A stretch of 64,000 nucleotides of DNA from a bacterium (GTDB taxonomy: Bacteria; Actinomycetota; Acidimicrobiia; Spongiisociales; Spongiisociaceae): contig JAPPHZ010000029.1 in the NCBI GenBank assembly GCA_028820935.1, positions 1 through 64,000 on the forward strand, given 5' to 3'. The translations under genes and the position numbers were made by a program. Below the pieces are notes generated by a model. It worked only from the letters and a program-made list of their open reading frames with translations, was not told the origin of the DNA and did not search any database. Below, piece by piece: positions 8,749 to 17,071 of the stretch; position 1 is the first letter of the stretch, and each line of letters begins with the position of its first letter.

Positions 8749-9849
8749 TTGGCCACCTCGACAGAGCCTGAACTCGACGGGGACGGTTCGACCGGCCCTC
8801 TGTCGGCCGCGGGCGAACCGGCCTCCACCACCCGCACCGACGTGTTCATGTACGTCACCAGGAAGGTGGGCTCCCTCCTCCTGGTGTCGCTGCTCGTCGC
8901 GACGCTCACCTTCGTGGTGAGCCGGGCTACGGCAGACCCTTCCTTCCTGATGGTGGGCCAGGACGCGACCGACGAGATCATCGCCGCCCGGCGCGCCGAG
9001 ATGGGTCTCGACCAACCCATGTATCGCCAATGGGCCTCCTACATGGCGGATCTGGCGAGAGGCGATCTCGGCATTTCGAGACGGACCTTTGCTCCGGTCG
9101 GCGGAGAGATCTGGGAGCGGCTCCCGGCTACTGTCGAGATGGCAGGTGCGGCGTTGCTGCTGTCTCTGCTGGTGGCGATTCCGGGTGGTATCCGGGCCGG
9201 ATTGCGGCCCGACGGTTGGGCGGATCGAATCGTCGGTTCGGTCGCGCAGCTCGGTGCTGCCATACCCAATTTCTGGCTGGGCCTGATGTTCATCTACTTC
9301 GGTTTCTACTGGCTCGGGTGGTTTCCCGCACCAACGGGGCGCGGGCTGTTCGCGCTCGACGCCGAAGCGATCACCGGCATCGTCACCATCGATGCCCTAA
9401 TCGCTCGTGACTGGACGGCTGCGCTCGAGTCGATCCGGCATCTCCTGTTGCCGGCCGTCACCCTGGCGTCGGGTGTGATGCCCCCTATCCTCAACGTGAC
9501 GCGCAACGCCACGGTAAGCGTCGTGAACTCGCCCTACTACGAGGCTGCGCTGTCCTTCGGGGTTTCGAGGCGAACCGTCAAGTGGAGGCTCCTTCTCCCG
9601 AACATCGCCGCTCCGGTCATCAACATCCTGGCCATCACCATCGGCTTCCTGATGGGAGGCGCCGTGCTTGTCGAGGTCGTGTTCTCGTGGCCCGGAATCG
9701 GGAAGTACGCGGTTGACGCCATGGACAGCTCCGATTACAACCCGGTGCTCGGTGTGGTGCTCCTCGCCTCGGTCACCTACGTCCTCGTGTACCAGATCGC
9801 CGATCTCGTTACCTTTGCCATGGACCCGCGCCTGCGGATATCGCGGTGA
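8749..9849 (+). CDS. ABC transporter permease, DppB type
   Basis: A 366-residue inner-membrane permease. The start is TTG 8749, chosen because AGGAGGT lies 6 nt upstream; no better in-frame start exists before the first membrane segment. After a hydrophilic N-terminus of about 35 residues come six predicted membrane spans. The DppB features are visible: RAEMGLDQPMYRQWASYMADLARGD-like region near 85-105, and the EAA loop YEAALSFGVSRRTVKWRLLLPN (split here at about residues 264-285). It forms a heteromeric pore with the following gene. Confidence 0.92.
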   Translation: MATSTEPELDGDGSTGPLSAAGEPASTTRTDVFMYVTRKVGSLLLVSLLVATLTFVVSRATADPSFLMVGQDATDEIIAARRAEMGLDQPMYRQWASYMADLARGDLGISRRTFAPVGGEIWERLPATVEMAGAALLLSLLVAIPGGIRAGLRPDGWADRIVGSVAQLGAAIPNFWLGLMFIYFGFYWLGWFPAPTGRGLFALDAEAITGIVTIDALIARDWTAALESIRHLLLPAVTLASGVMPPILNVTRNATVSVVNSPYYEAALSFGVSRRTVKWRLLLPNIAAPVINILAITIGFLMGGAVLVEVVFSWPGIGKYAVDAMDSSDYNPVLGVVLLASVTYVLVYQIADLVTFAMDPRLRISR

Positions 9850-9925
9850 TGAGACCACGGCCGAGGGCCACTTGCGTTCCAGCCAAGAGCTGTTGCCGGG
9901 GGCGACTGCTCAACGGGAGACGGCG

Positions 9926-10789
9926 ATGACGGTTGACCTCCGGGCCACCCATCCCCTTCGCGCCCGGCTCGTTCGAGCCGGGGTGTGGATAAGCAGGCTG
10001 CCGCGGCTACCCACCATCATGCTGGCCATCACCTTCCTGGCGGTCCTGATCGGCCCGGCGATCGTGCCGCACGATCCCCTCCAGCCCAATCCCGCCAACG
10101 TCCTCGAAGCCCCCTCGAGTAGCCACTGGTTCGGGACGAACGGCTTCGGGATGGATATCTTCTCCCGCGTTGTGGCTGCAGCCCGAACCGACGTGGGTGT
10201 AGCGGTCGCGGGGGTAACCGTCGGGGCGGTGGGGGGCTCCATCCTGGGCGCCACCGTCGCTTACACCGGTGGGTGGGTCGACGCGGTGGTCCAGAAGGCC
10301 ATCGAAGTCCTCCAGTCGTTCCCGCTCTTCTTGTTCGCCCTGGCCCTGTTCGCCGCACTCGGCGACAACACTTTCAATCTCGTTGTCGTCATATCGTCCA
10401 TCAGCCTTCCCTGGTACGTGCGTGTCGTGCGAAGCGTCATTGCCCCGCTTCGGGAAGCGGAGTGGGTGAAGGCACTCCAGAACGCCGGTGCGAGCGGCCC
10501 CCGCATCGTTGTCCTCGAACTGCTTCCCAACGCCACGAGCCAGGTGCTCGGCCTCTTCGCGCTCAGCACCGGCCTGGCTATTCAGGTGATCGCTGCCTTG
10601 GCGTTCATCGGGCTCGGTGTCCAGCCACCGTTTCCCGAATGGGGATCCATGATCAACACCGGTGCGCCGTTCCTCCTCCAGGGTAAGTGGTGGGCTTCCG
10701 CCTTCCCGGGTGTTGCCGTAGTGCTCGTCGTGATCAGCCTCCATAGCCTGTCGCGGTTCTTCGATGCAGAAACCCGCGGGATCGGATAA
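9926..10789 (+). CDS. ABC transporter permease, DppC type
   Basis: A 287-residue inner-membrane permease. The open frame extends further upstream but ATG 9926, with GGGAG 6 nt before it, gives the normal N-terminus. It has the periplasmic signature HWFGTNGFGMDIFSRVV (about residues 70-86) and the EAA loop VKALQNAGASGPRIVVLELLPN (about 180-201), typical of DppC/OppC. It partners the DppB-type subunit upstream. Confidence 0.92.
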   Translation: MTVDLRATHPLRARLVRAGVWISRLPRLPTIMLAITFLAVLIGPAIVPHDPLQPNPANVLEAPSSSHWFGTNGFGMDIFSRVVAAARTDVGVAVAGVTVGAVGGSILGATVAYTGGWVDAVVQKAIEVLQSFPLFLFALALFAALGDNTFNLVVVISSISLPWYVRVVRSVIAPLREAEWVKALQNAGASGPRIVVLELLPNATSQVLGLFALSTGLAIQVIAALAFIGLGVQPPFPEWGSMINTGAPFLLQGKWWASAFPGVAVVLVVISLHSLSRFFDAETRGIG

Positions 10790-10834
10790 GGACGGCGCCA
10801 TGCCAGTGCGACGCAGCCGGGTCGGAGCCTGAGG

Positions 10835-11818
10835 ATGGGAGAGGTGGTCTCGCTCTCCGGGGCCAGGATCCGGATCGATCGGAGGGGCCTACCACCCCTT
10901 TATCCCGTCCAGAGCGTGGATCTGTCCGTAGGCGCAGGGGATCGTACGGCACTCGTCGGTGAGTCCGGCTGCGGGAAGAGCCTTACCGCCCGGCTGCTGA
11001 CCGGGCTGCTCCCTCGCAACGCGGTGCTGGAGAAGGGATCGGCTACGTTGCTCGGCCGGTTCGACCTCCGGGAGGACTTCCCTGACGAGGTACGCGGCCG
11101 CCGGGTTGCCATGATCTTCCAGGACCCGGTTTCCGTCCTGGATCCGATGGCGGGAATAGGAACACAGATCGGAAGGGCGCTGGCGGCGGCGGGTGTCGCC
11201 AGGGCCGACCGGAGCAGGGTCGCCGTTGATCTGCTCGGCTCGCTGCACATTCCGGCGCCGGACGAGGTCGCTCGAAAGTACCCCCACCAGTTGAGCGGCG
11301 GGATGTGCCAGCGTGTGGCCATCGCGATGGCCCTGGCGCCGAAGCCGGATCTGCTCATCGCCGACGAGCCGACCACCTCGCTGGACGTCACCACGGAGGT
11401 CCAGGTTCTCGACCTCCTCGAGGAGTACCTCGATGGTTCCGGCGCCAGCCTGATCCTCATCTCCCACGATCTGAACGTGGTGAAACGCCTGGCCCGCAGC
11501 GTGACCGTCATGTATGCCGGCCAATCGGTCGAGTATGGACCCATCACCGACATTCTCAGCGAGCCCGCCCACCCGTACTCGCGCGATCTCGTGCGTAGCA
11601 GCGTGCTCAACCGAGGTGAGTCCGCATACTCGATCGCCGGCACGCTGCCCTCCATCGAAGAGGTCACGCCAACCTGCCCCTACCGGGCGAGGTGCAGTGA
11701 GGCTCGATCGGCATGCTCGGACACGGGTCTCGGCCAATGGCCTTCAGCGGACGGTTTCGTTCGGTGCCTGTTCCCGTTGAAGACCATCCACGGGGACGGT
11801 GGCGGGGAGCCGGAATGA
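10835..11818 (+). CDS. ABC transporter ATP-binding protein, DppD type
   Basis: A 327-residue ATPase. Walker A is GESGCGKS (near residue 43), the Q-loop MIFQDP (near 93), the signature LSGGMCQRVAIAMAL (near 155) and Walker B LLIADEPTTSLD (near 177). A C-terminal oligopeptide/dipeptide extension contains the cysteine cluster CPYRARCSEARSACSDTG, which binds an Fe-S cluster in some characterised relatives. The last base pairs overlap the next ATPase (ATGA). It energises the two preceding permeases. Confidence 0.93.
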   Translation: MGEVVSLSGARIRIDRRGLPPLYPVQSVDLSVGAGDRTALVGESGCGKSLTARLLTGLLPRNAVLEKGSATLLGRFDLREDFPDEVRGRRVAMIFQDPVSVLDPMAGIGTQIGRALAAAGVARADRSRVAVDLLGSLHIPAPDEVARKYPHQLSGGMCQRVAIAMALAPKPDLLIADEPTTSLDVTTEVQVLDLLEEYLDGSGASLILISHDLNVVKRLARSVTVMYAGQSVEYGPITDILSEPAHPYSRDLVRSSVLNRGESAYSIAGTLPSIEEVTPTCPYRARCSEARSACSDTGLGQWPSADGFVRCLFPLKTIHGDGGGEPE

Positions 11819-12837
11819 CCGATCGCGACTCTCCGACCGGGCCTCAGGACGAAGGGATGGGCACCGGAGCGGGCGCGGCATCCGGGTCCTTAGCCCTGAA
11901 GGTCAGGGGGCTGTCGAAGACCTATGTCACGAAGCGACTTATCGGGTCGGGCAAGGGGTATCAGGCTCTATCGAACGTTTCCCTCGACCTCAGAGCCGGG
12001 GAGGTACTCGGTGTCGTCGGCGAGAGCGGGTGCGGCAAATCCACGCTCGGCAAGGTCATCGCGGGGGTGGAGACCACTGCCGCCGGAAGCGCCGAGGTGG
12101 GCGGCCAACCGCTGGACCTCGAGCACGGTACCCGGACCCGTGACCAGCGACGCCAGGTGCAGTTCGTGTACCAAAGCCCGCGAGGCTCCTTCAACCCGGC
12201 GCGGCGTGTACGTGCGGCGCTGCGTTACAACGCAAGGCTGGCCCGGGAGGTCACGGGAGAACCGGTGGAAGAATCTCTGGAGCGGGCGGTCACATCGGTC
12301 GGTCTCGGTATGCAGCACCTGGACCGATACCCGCACGAACTGAGCGGCGGCCAACTCCAGCGGCTCTCGATCGGACGCGCGCTGATCACCCGACCGGACA
12401 TCTTATTCCTCGACGAGCCGACCTCGTCGCTCGACGTGTCGGTCCGGGGCGAGATCCTCAACCTGCTCACGGGCCTGCGCGGGTCGATGGGCCTCTCGAT
12501 GATCCTGGTGAGCCATGACCTCGATGTCATCTCCTACGTCGCAGACCGCATCCTGGTGATCTACCTGGGCCAGATCGTCGAGGAAGGGACCGCCTCCGAC
12601 ATCGTGGCCCGGCCCGCCCATCCCTACACACGGGCGCTGCTCACGGCCAGCAGCTTGCCGGATCCTGCCGAGCCGCTCGAGCTCGCGGTCGATGTCCGGG
12701 ATGCGTCTGCCGTACCGACCGGGTGCCGCCTTGCCCCCCGCTGCCCGCTCGCCGAGGCGCGGTGCTCGGAACCGCAGCATCTCGTGGCGTCTGATGGAAG
12801 ATCGGCACGGTGCTGGAAGGCCGAGTCGGCGCTCTAG
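11815..12837 (+). CDS. ABC transporter ATP-binding protein, DppF type
   Basis: A 340-residue ATPase and second nucleotide-binding subunit of the importer. The start ATG 11815 overlaps the TGA of the DppD-type gene. Walker A GESGCGKS, signature LSGGQLQRLSIGRAL and Walker B ILFLDEPTSSLDVS are intact, and the C-terminal cysteine motif (CRLAPRCPLAEARC) is present. The TAG stop at 12835-12837 is part of the CTAG that begins repeat copy A1, so the gene ends exactly at the repeat boundary. Confidence 0.93.
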   Translation: MTDRDSPTGPQDEGMGTGAGAASGSLALKVRGLSKTYVTKRLIGSGKGYQALSNVSLDLRAGEVLGVVGESGCGKSTLGKVIAGVETTAAGSAEVGGQPLDLEHGTRTRDQRRQVQFVYQSPRGSFNPARRVRAALRYNARLAREVTGEPVEESLERAVTSVGLGMQHLDRYPHELSGGQLQRLSIGRALITRPDILFLDEPTSSLDVSVRGEILNLLTGLRGSMGLSMILVSHDLDVISYVADRILVIYLGQIVEEGTASDIVARPAHPYTRALLTASSLPDPAEPLELAVDVRDASAVPTGCRLAPRCPLAEARCSEPQHLVASDGRSARCWKAESAL

Positions 12838-12936
12838 GAGTGTGCTGAAAGACGGGGATTGGCTGGCCGCGATGCTTTTGCCTGGGGTTTCATTTCCGGC
12901 TACCCGGCCAACGGGACACTCTCATTACCCCCCAGG
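12834..12936 (+). repeat. Repeat family A, copy 1 (degenerate MITE-like element)
   Basis: The segment starts CTAGGAGTGTGCTGAAAGACGG and aligns along its whole length with copy 3 (62730-62836) and with the reverse complement of copy 2 (26951-27056). Its right end is degenerate. It fills the space between two convergent genes: the TAG of the DppF-type gene lies in its left CTAG, and the stop of the minus-strand dehydrogenase is at 12944. Confidence 0.75.
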
Positions 12937-12943
12937 GGACACC

Positions 12944-13729
12944 TCAGAACAAGCGCCCGCCCGTGACCCTGAGTTCCGCTCCCGACACGTAGCTCGCATC
13001 CGGCGACAGGAGCCAGGCGACGGTCGCAGCCACCTCGTGGAGGTCCGGGAACCTCCCTAGAGGGGTCCGGGACAGGTAGTTGGCTCGGACATCGTCGGTG
13101 GTGGCCGCGGTGAGCGGTGTCGAGGCGAACGAGGGAAGGATGGCGTTGACCCTCACTCCGAGCGGTCCGAGTTCGTTGGCCGCGACACGCGTGGCGCCAA
13201 CCAGCCCCGCCTTGGATGACACATATGCTGACTGGCCGGGGTTGGATCCGTACGCCGCCAGGCTGGAGATGTTGACGATCGCGCCTGTGACGTTATCCGG
13301 GCGCCGGCTCTCGCCGGCGATCCAGTGCCTTGCGAACAGGCTCATGGCGGCTATTGCAGCTATCAGGTTCACCTCGATGACCTTGCGCACGCGATCGAGT
13401 GACATGTGGACAAGCGGATCGGCGGCCCCCACGCCGGCACAGTTGACGAGCGCGGTCGGAGTGGCTGCCAGCCGGGTTACCTCGTCGAAAGACGACTCGA
13501 GGTCGCCCGTGGACGTTATGTCGGCGCCCAGCAGCAATCCGGGGAATCCATGGTCGGCTCGGGAAGCGACGGCGTCGGGGAGATCAAGTCCGGCGATCGT
13601 CCAACCGCCGGCCTGTAACGCCTCGGAGATCGCCCTGCCCATGCCGCCGAGAGCGCCCGTAACGATGACAACTCGCGCATCCCCTTCCTCGATCGGTGCG
13701 CCGTCGCCATCCGCGACGATCACTCCCAC
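12944..13729 (-). CDS. Short-chain dehydrogenase/reductase
   Basis: A 261-residue NAD(P)-dependent oxidoreductase of the classical SDR family. The cofactor motif TGALGGMG is at residues about 24-31, NCAG near 95, and the catalytic Ser/Tyr/Lys are in NISSLAAY and SAYVSSK (about 150-170). The start GTG 13729 overlaps the stop of the upstream amidohydrolase by about 10 nt, so the two are co-transcribed. The first 20 residues precede the Rossmann fold and may be absent if a later start is used. Substrate unknown. Confidence 0.9.
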   Translation of the reverse strand: MGVIVADGDGAPIEEGDARVVIVTGALGGMGRAISEALQAGGWTIAGLDLPDAVASRADHGFPGLLLGADITSTGDLESSFDEVTRLAATPTALVNCAGVGAADPLVHMSLDRVRKVIEVNLIAAIAAMSLFARHWIAGESRRPDNVTGAIVNISSLAAYGSNPGQSAYVSSKAGLVGATRVAANELGPLGVRVNAILPSFASTPLTAATTDDVRANYLSRTPLGRFPDLHEVAATVAWLLSPDASYVSGAELRVTGGRLF

Positions 13730-14556
13730 GCCGACCCGCCTGCGTATTCGATCAGGCGGCGCGCGTTGCCGGAGAGGATCTTGCGGAGCGAGTCCTCAGG
13801 CCAACCGAGACTGACATACCTCTTCCATGCATCGAGGGGCTGGAAGGGAAACGCGCTGGCGTAGATCACCTTGTCGGAGATCAGCGTCGCGGCGGCATCC
13901 CGGAACACATGGGCACCGGGATGGAAGGCATAGATGGAGGCTTCGAGGTAGATGTTGTCGTTCCGGTAGGCCGTGGCCACCAACTCCTCCGAGCGGGGCC
14001 AGCATCCATGCGCGATGACCAGGCGCAGGTCCGGGAAGGTGCGGGCTATCCGTTCGAACGGTCCCGGGTTCCCGTAGAACTGACCCACGAAGGGTCCCAC
14101 CGTGAGGATGGCGACCAGCTTGTTGGCGGCCGCGAACTCGAAGATGGGGAACATGACCGTGTCGTCGTCCCATCCGAGTGGCTGGGCGGCGAGGGGATCC
14201 CCCGGGGGATCGAGCGCGATGCCGATGTTCCTGCTGTCCGCGGCCGCGGCGGCAAGTTCCGTCTCGCGCTCTGTGGAATGCGGGTCGATCCCGTAGGCGG
14301 TGAACAGGAGACCCCCGGTGCCCGCAGCCGTCTCTCTCACGTAGTCGTTGCTCAGGCGTGCCCAGGCGCTGCGGCGTCCCGTGAACACGCCCACCTCGAT
14401 GTTCTGCCGTCGGACCTCGTTCGAGAAGTACTCCAGCGGCACGGGCGCCGGTTCCGGTATCCCGAACCTGCGCCACAGCAGTGCGTAACCCGGTCCGGTG
14501 TACAGATTCATGTACTCGGTGGTGTTGGGTCGGACACGGAAGTCGATGACCTTCAT
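13720..14556 (-). CDS. Amidohydrolase-2 family TIM-barrel protein with altered metal site
   Basis: A 278-residue protein whose C-terminal half (LVIAHGCWPRSEELV, then a strand leading to ILSGNARRLIEY) identifies the amidohydrolase-2 family (decarboxylase/lactonase-like). The N-terminal DxHxH metal motif reads IDFRVRP, so both histidines are absent, and the usual GSDxP aspartate motif reads ASAFPF. The clade may use a different metal arrangement or be non-hydrolytic. AGGAG lies 6 nt upstream of the ATG. It sits between two SDR genes on the minus strand. Confidence 0.8.
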   Translation of the reverse strand: MKVIDFRVRPNTTEYMNLYTGPGYALLWRRFGIPEPAPVPLEYFSNEVRRQNIEVGVFTGRRSAWARLSNDYVRETAAGTGGLLFTAYGIDPHSTERETELAAAAADSRNIGIALDPPGDPLAAQPLGWDDDTVMFPIFEFAAANKLVAILTVGPFVGQFYGNPGPFERIARTFPDLRLVIAHGCWPRSEELVATAYRNDNIYLEASIYAFHPGAHVFRDAAATLISDKVIYASAFPFQPLDAWKRYVSLGWPEDSLRKILSGNARRLIEYAGGSAWE

Positions 14557-14612
14557 CCTGTGCTCCTATCGTCGGCTGGTTGCTTCGACATTTCCATCCT
14601 CTACCGATTGGG

Positions 14613-15368
14613 TCATCCTACGTTCGCGCCGCCATCCACCATGAGGGATGCGCCCGTCATGAAGCTCGACGCTTCATCGAGCAGGAACAACACCACCGCG
14701 GCGACATCCTTGGGCACTCCGACCCTGTTCATCGGTACCGATCCGGCCATTCGGTCGATCCACTGCTCCGCCGAAAGCCCATCGGCTTCGAACCCGGTCC
14801 TTGACATGGGCGTCAGGATCGGTCCGGGAAGCACGCAGTTGACGCGAATGCCGCGATCGGCCAGTTCGACTGCGGCCGAACGGGTCAAGCCTTCGACTCC
14901 ACCCTTGGCTGCGCTGTATGCGGACATTCCGGCCATGCCCTTGCGCGACAGAACGGAACCTACGAGGACGATCGAGCCGCCGCCCGACTCGGCCATGGCA
15001 ACGGCGCAGGCTTCCAGCAGCCAGTAGGACCCCAAGAGGTTGACGTTGACAATTGCCCTGACCCGGTCCCATTGCGAAGCGCCGATCGTTTGCCGGGCCG
15101 CTGCTCCGCCGATCCCGGCGCATGTGGCGAGTCCATCGATCCTCTCGACTCGGCTGCTGACATGGGCGACCGCCCTATGAACGGCGACGGGATCTGTGGT
15201 ATCGCATTCCACGAACAGCACCCGGTCGCTGCGAAGCTGGTCTTCAGGGGGCTCCTGGAGGTCGAGGATTGCGACAGACCGGCCCCTGGCGTGCAATCCC
15301 TCCACCACCGCCCTCCCGATACCCGACGAACCTCCGCTGACAATGGTCGTAGCGGGTGGAGATGTCAT
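14613..15368 (-). CDS. Short-chain dehydrogenase/reductase
   Basis: A 251-residue classical SDR: SGGSSGIGRAV near residue 11, CAGIGG near 88, VLVGSVLSRKG followed by SAYSAAKGGVEGL (Tyr/Lys near 150). The C-terminus DGGANVG is the usual SDR ending (DGG). It is the probable first gene of the minus-strand operon 15368-12944 and shares only family-level similarity with the second SDR. A carbohydrate, polyol or hydroxy-acid substrate is typical for such sets; no specific assignment. Confidence 0.9.
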   Translation of the reverse strand: MTSPPATTIVSGGSSGIGRAVVEGLHARGRSVAILDLQEPPEDQLRSDRVLFVECDTTDPVAVHRAVAHVSSRVERIDGLATCAGIGGAAARQTIGASQWDRVRAIVNVNLLGSYWLLEACAVAMAESGGGSIVLVGSVLSRKGMAGMSAYSAAKGGVEGLTRSAAVELADRGIRVNCVLPGPILTPMSRTGFEADGLSAEQWIDRMAGSVPMNRVGVPKDVAAVVLFLLDEASSFMTGASLMVDGGANVG

Positions 15369-15734
15369 CTCTCGCCGCGCGCCCGTAGGCTCGAACGGTG
15401 GTCGAACGACAGCGAGGGCTCCGGATCACGAGGCCCAGGGATGTTTGGTTTGCGGAAGCTCTTGGAAGGGGGCCTGAGTCGAAGGTCGATGATCATGCGC
15501 GACGATCCTTCTCAGCACTGATGTACGGTCAGCGTATCATGTTGCGCCGCAACCCGTTCGACTGGCCCATTCCGGGGTCACGTGACCACACATCATGTGA
15601 CCACAGTCAGGTGCGTGGCCCGCCAGAGTCGCCAACGATGCCCCTACGGAGGCAGGGAGTCGGGCCCGCTCCGGCATTGATGTGTTCTATAATCCGGGGA
15701 CACGGTAGGTTGCTGATCGGGTGAAGGAGTCGGT
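15369..15734. other. Divergent intergenic region with palindromes and a TATAAT box
   Basis: This region separates the minus-strand SDR operon from the plus-strand ferredoxin operon. It contains a perfect 12-bp palindrome GGTCACGTGACC (15576-15587), a related half-site ATGTGACC just downstream (15595-15602), and an imperfect dyad TGAT-N13-ATCA near 15520-15540. TATAAT at 15688-15693 is a clear -10 for the ferredoxin gene, but I see no good -35. The short open frames inside show no domain. Confidence 0.5.
15576..15602. promoter_or_regulatory. Candidate operator: palindrome plus related half-site
   Basis: GGTCACGTGACC is fully self-complementary, and the half-site ATGTGACC recurs a few bases later. 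The position, between divergent operons and about 85 bp upstream of the TATAAT, suits a repressor or activator site. The regulator is not in the window. Confidence 0.35.
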
Positions 15735-15935
15735 ATGGCGACAATCGAACTCGACCATGCGGTTTGCATCGTCTCGGGCATGTGCGCCTCGGTGGCGCCT
15801 TCCCTGTTCCGGGTTGCGGACGACAGCAGCGAGATAATCGTGCTCCAGGCGACCGTTCCTGATGATCTCCTCGACGAAGCCATGAACGCGGAAGTGTGCT
15901 GTCCGGTCGAGGCGATCCGGGTGGTGACCGGCTAG
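15735..15935 (+). CDS. Small [3Fe-4S]/[4Fe-4S] ferredoxin
   Basis: A 66-residue acidic ferredoxin. The cysteines CIVSGMC (residues 11-17) and the late CCPVEAI (near 55) fit the single-cluster type (CxxxxxC...CP) that donates electrons to cytochrome P450s and some Rieske oxygenases in actinobacteria. It lies 62 bp upstream of a Rieske oxygenase and one gene away from a flavin reductase, so it is the likely electron shuttle between them. Confidence 0.88.
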   Translation: MATIELDHAVCIVSGMCASVAPSLFRVADDSSEIIVLQATVPDDLLDEAMNAEVCCPVEAIRVVTG

Positions 15936-15997
15936 AAGCCCGCTGTACTATCGGTGTACTGCGCCGACCACGCCCGACCGAACGAGTGGAGGTGACG

Positions 15998-17071
15998 GTG
16001 GTAAAGATCACTGCCGAACTCGACGAGACCCAGGGGAATACCCAACTCGACGTGGCGGGGGAGACGAAGCTCTACGAGCAGCTTCGCAACTTCTGGCACC
16101 CGGTGGCCTTCTCCGAGGATCTGAAGGACGAGCCCCATCAGGTGACCCTGTTCGAGACCCGCCTGGCCGTTGCCCGCCTGGACGGAAAGCCCTACGTGTT
16201 CGACGACATCTGCCGCCATCGCGGCTCGGCCCTGTCGCTGGGCCGGATCGACGGTTGCTACCTGCGGTGCGCCTACCACGGCTGGGCCTACGACAAGGAA
16301 GGAACCGTGGTCGATATCCCGGCCCGGCCCGAGCTCAACGGCAAGCTCAAGGCCCAGCTCCCGGTGTACCCGGCGGTCGAGTCGGGTGGCCTGGTGTGGA
16401 CCTGTATGGGTGACGAGCCTCCGGTCTTCCCGCCGGCGGTACTACCGGAACTGGACGATCCCGAGTTCCGGATCATGCGCTGGGAACCCTACGAGTGGGA
16501 CTGCTCCGTGGGTCGTCGTCTTGAGAACTACTTCGACTTCTCCCACTTCGCCCATGTCCATCACGGCATCCTGGGGGATCGGGACAACGCGGTCATCGCC
16601 GATTACGAGGCCTACCGGGATGGCGGGGAGATCAAGATCAACGCCGGTCCCTTCCTCGAGTACACGGACAACCCCAAGAACTCGATGGTGGCGACAGACG
16701 GCGAGACCTACGACGCGTGGAAGCGCTACCGGGTATTCATGCCCAACGCGATGTGGTTGGACAGCTCGGCCGGTCCCAACGAGAGCTACATCCTCTTCGT
16801 GGCAGTGGCGCCGGTGAGCCGCAAGCGGACCCGGTGCTTCACGTTCGTGGCCCGCAACTTCGCCTACGACCTAGACGAGGAGTTCGACCGGATGCAGCGG
16901 GTCATCCTCGCCCAGGACAAGCCCGTGGTCGAGTCACAGCGCCCCGAGGAGCTCCCGGTGGAGTTGACGGCGGAGATGCATGTGAAGGCGGCCGACCTCG
17001 GCACCGTGATCTACCGGCGCTGGCTGATGGAGTTCGCCGACGGGAAGATCGAGCTAGCACCCACCGCGTGA
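15998..17071 (+). CDS. Rieske non-heme iron oxygenase, alpha subunit
   Basis: A 357-residue oxygenase. The start GTG 15998 is chosen because GGAGG lies 5 nt upstream; the open frame runs further up without a better site. Rieske ligands are CRHRGSA (about 71) and CAYHGWAYD (about 90); the iron triad is in NYFDFSHFAHVHHG (about 178). It is a close paralogue of the oxygenase at 5074 (shared EDLKDEP, ESQRPEELP, WKRYRVF and other blocks). Its stop overlaps the GTG of the reductase. With the flanking ferredoxin and reductase it makes a complete three-component oxygenase. Substrate unknown. Confidence 0.92.
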   Translation: MVKITAELDETQGNTQLDVAGETKLYEQLRNFWHPVAFSEDLKDEPHQVTLFETRLAVARLDGKPYVFDDICRHRGSALSLGRIDGCYLRCAYHGWAYDKEGTVVDIPARPELNGKLKAQLPVYPAVESGGLVWTCMGDEPPVFPPAVLPELDDPEFRIMRWEPYEWDCSVGRRLENYFDFSHFAHVHHGILGDRDNAVIADYEAYRDGGEIKINAGPFLEYTDNPKNSMVATDGETYDAWKRYRVFMPNAMWLDSSAGPNESYILFVAVAPVSRKRTRCFTFVARNFAYDLDEEFDRMQRVILAQDKPVVESQRPEELPVELTAEMHVKAADLGTVIYRRWLMEFADGKIELAPTA

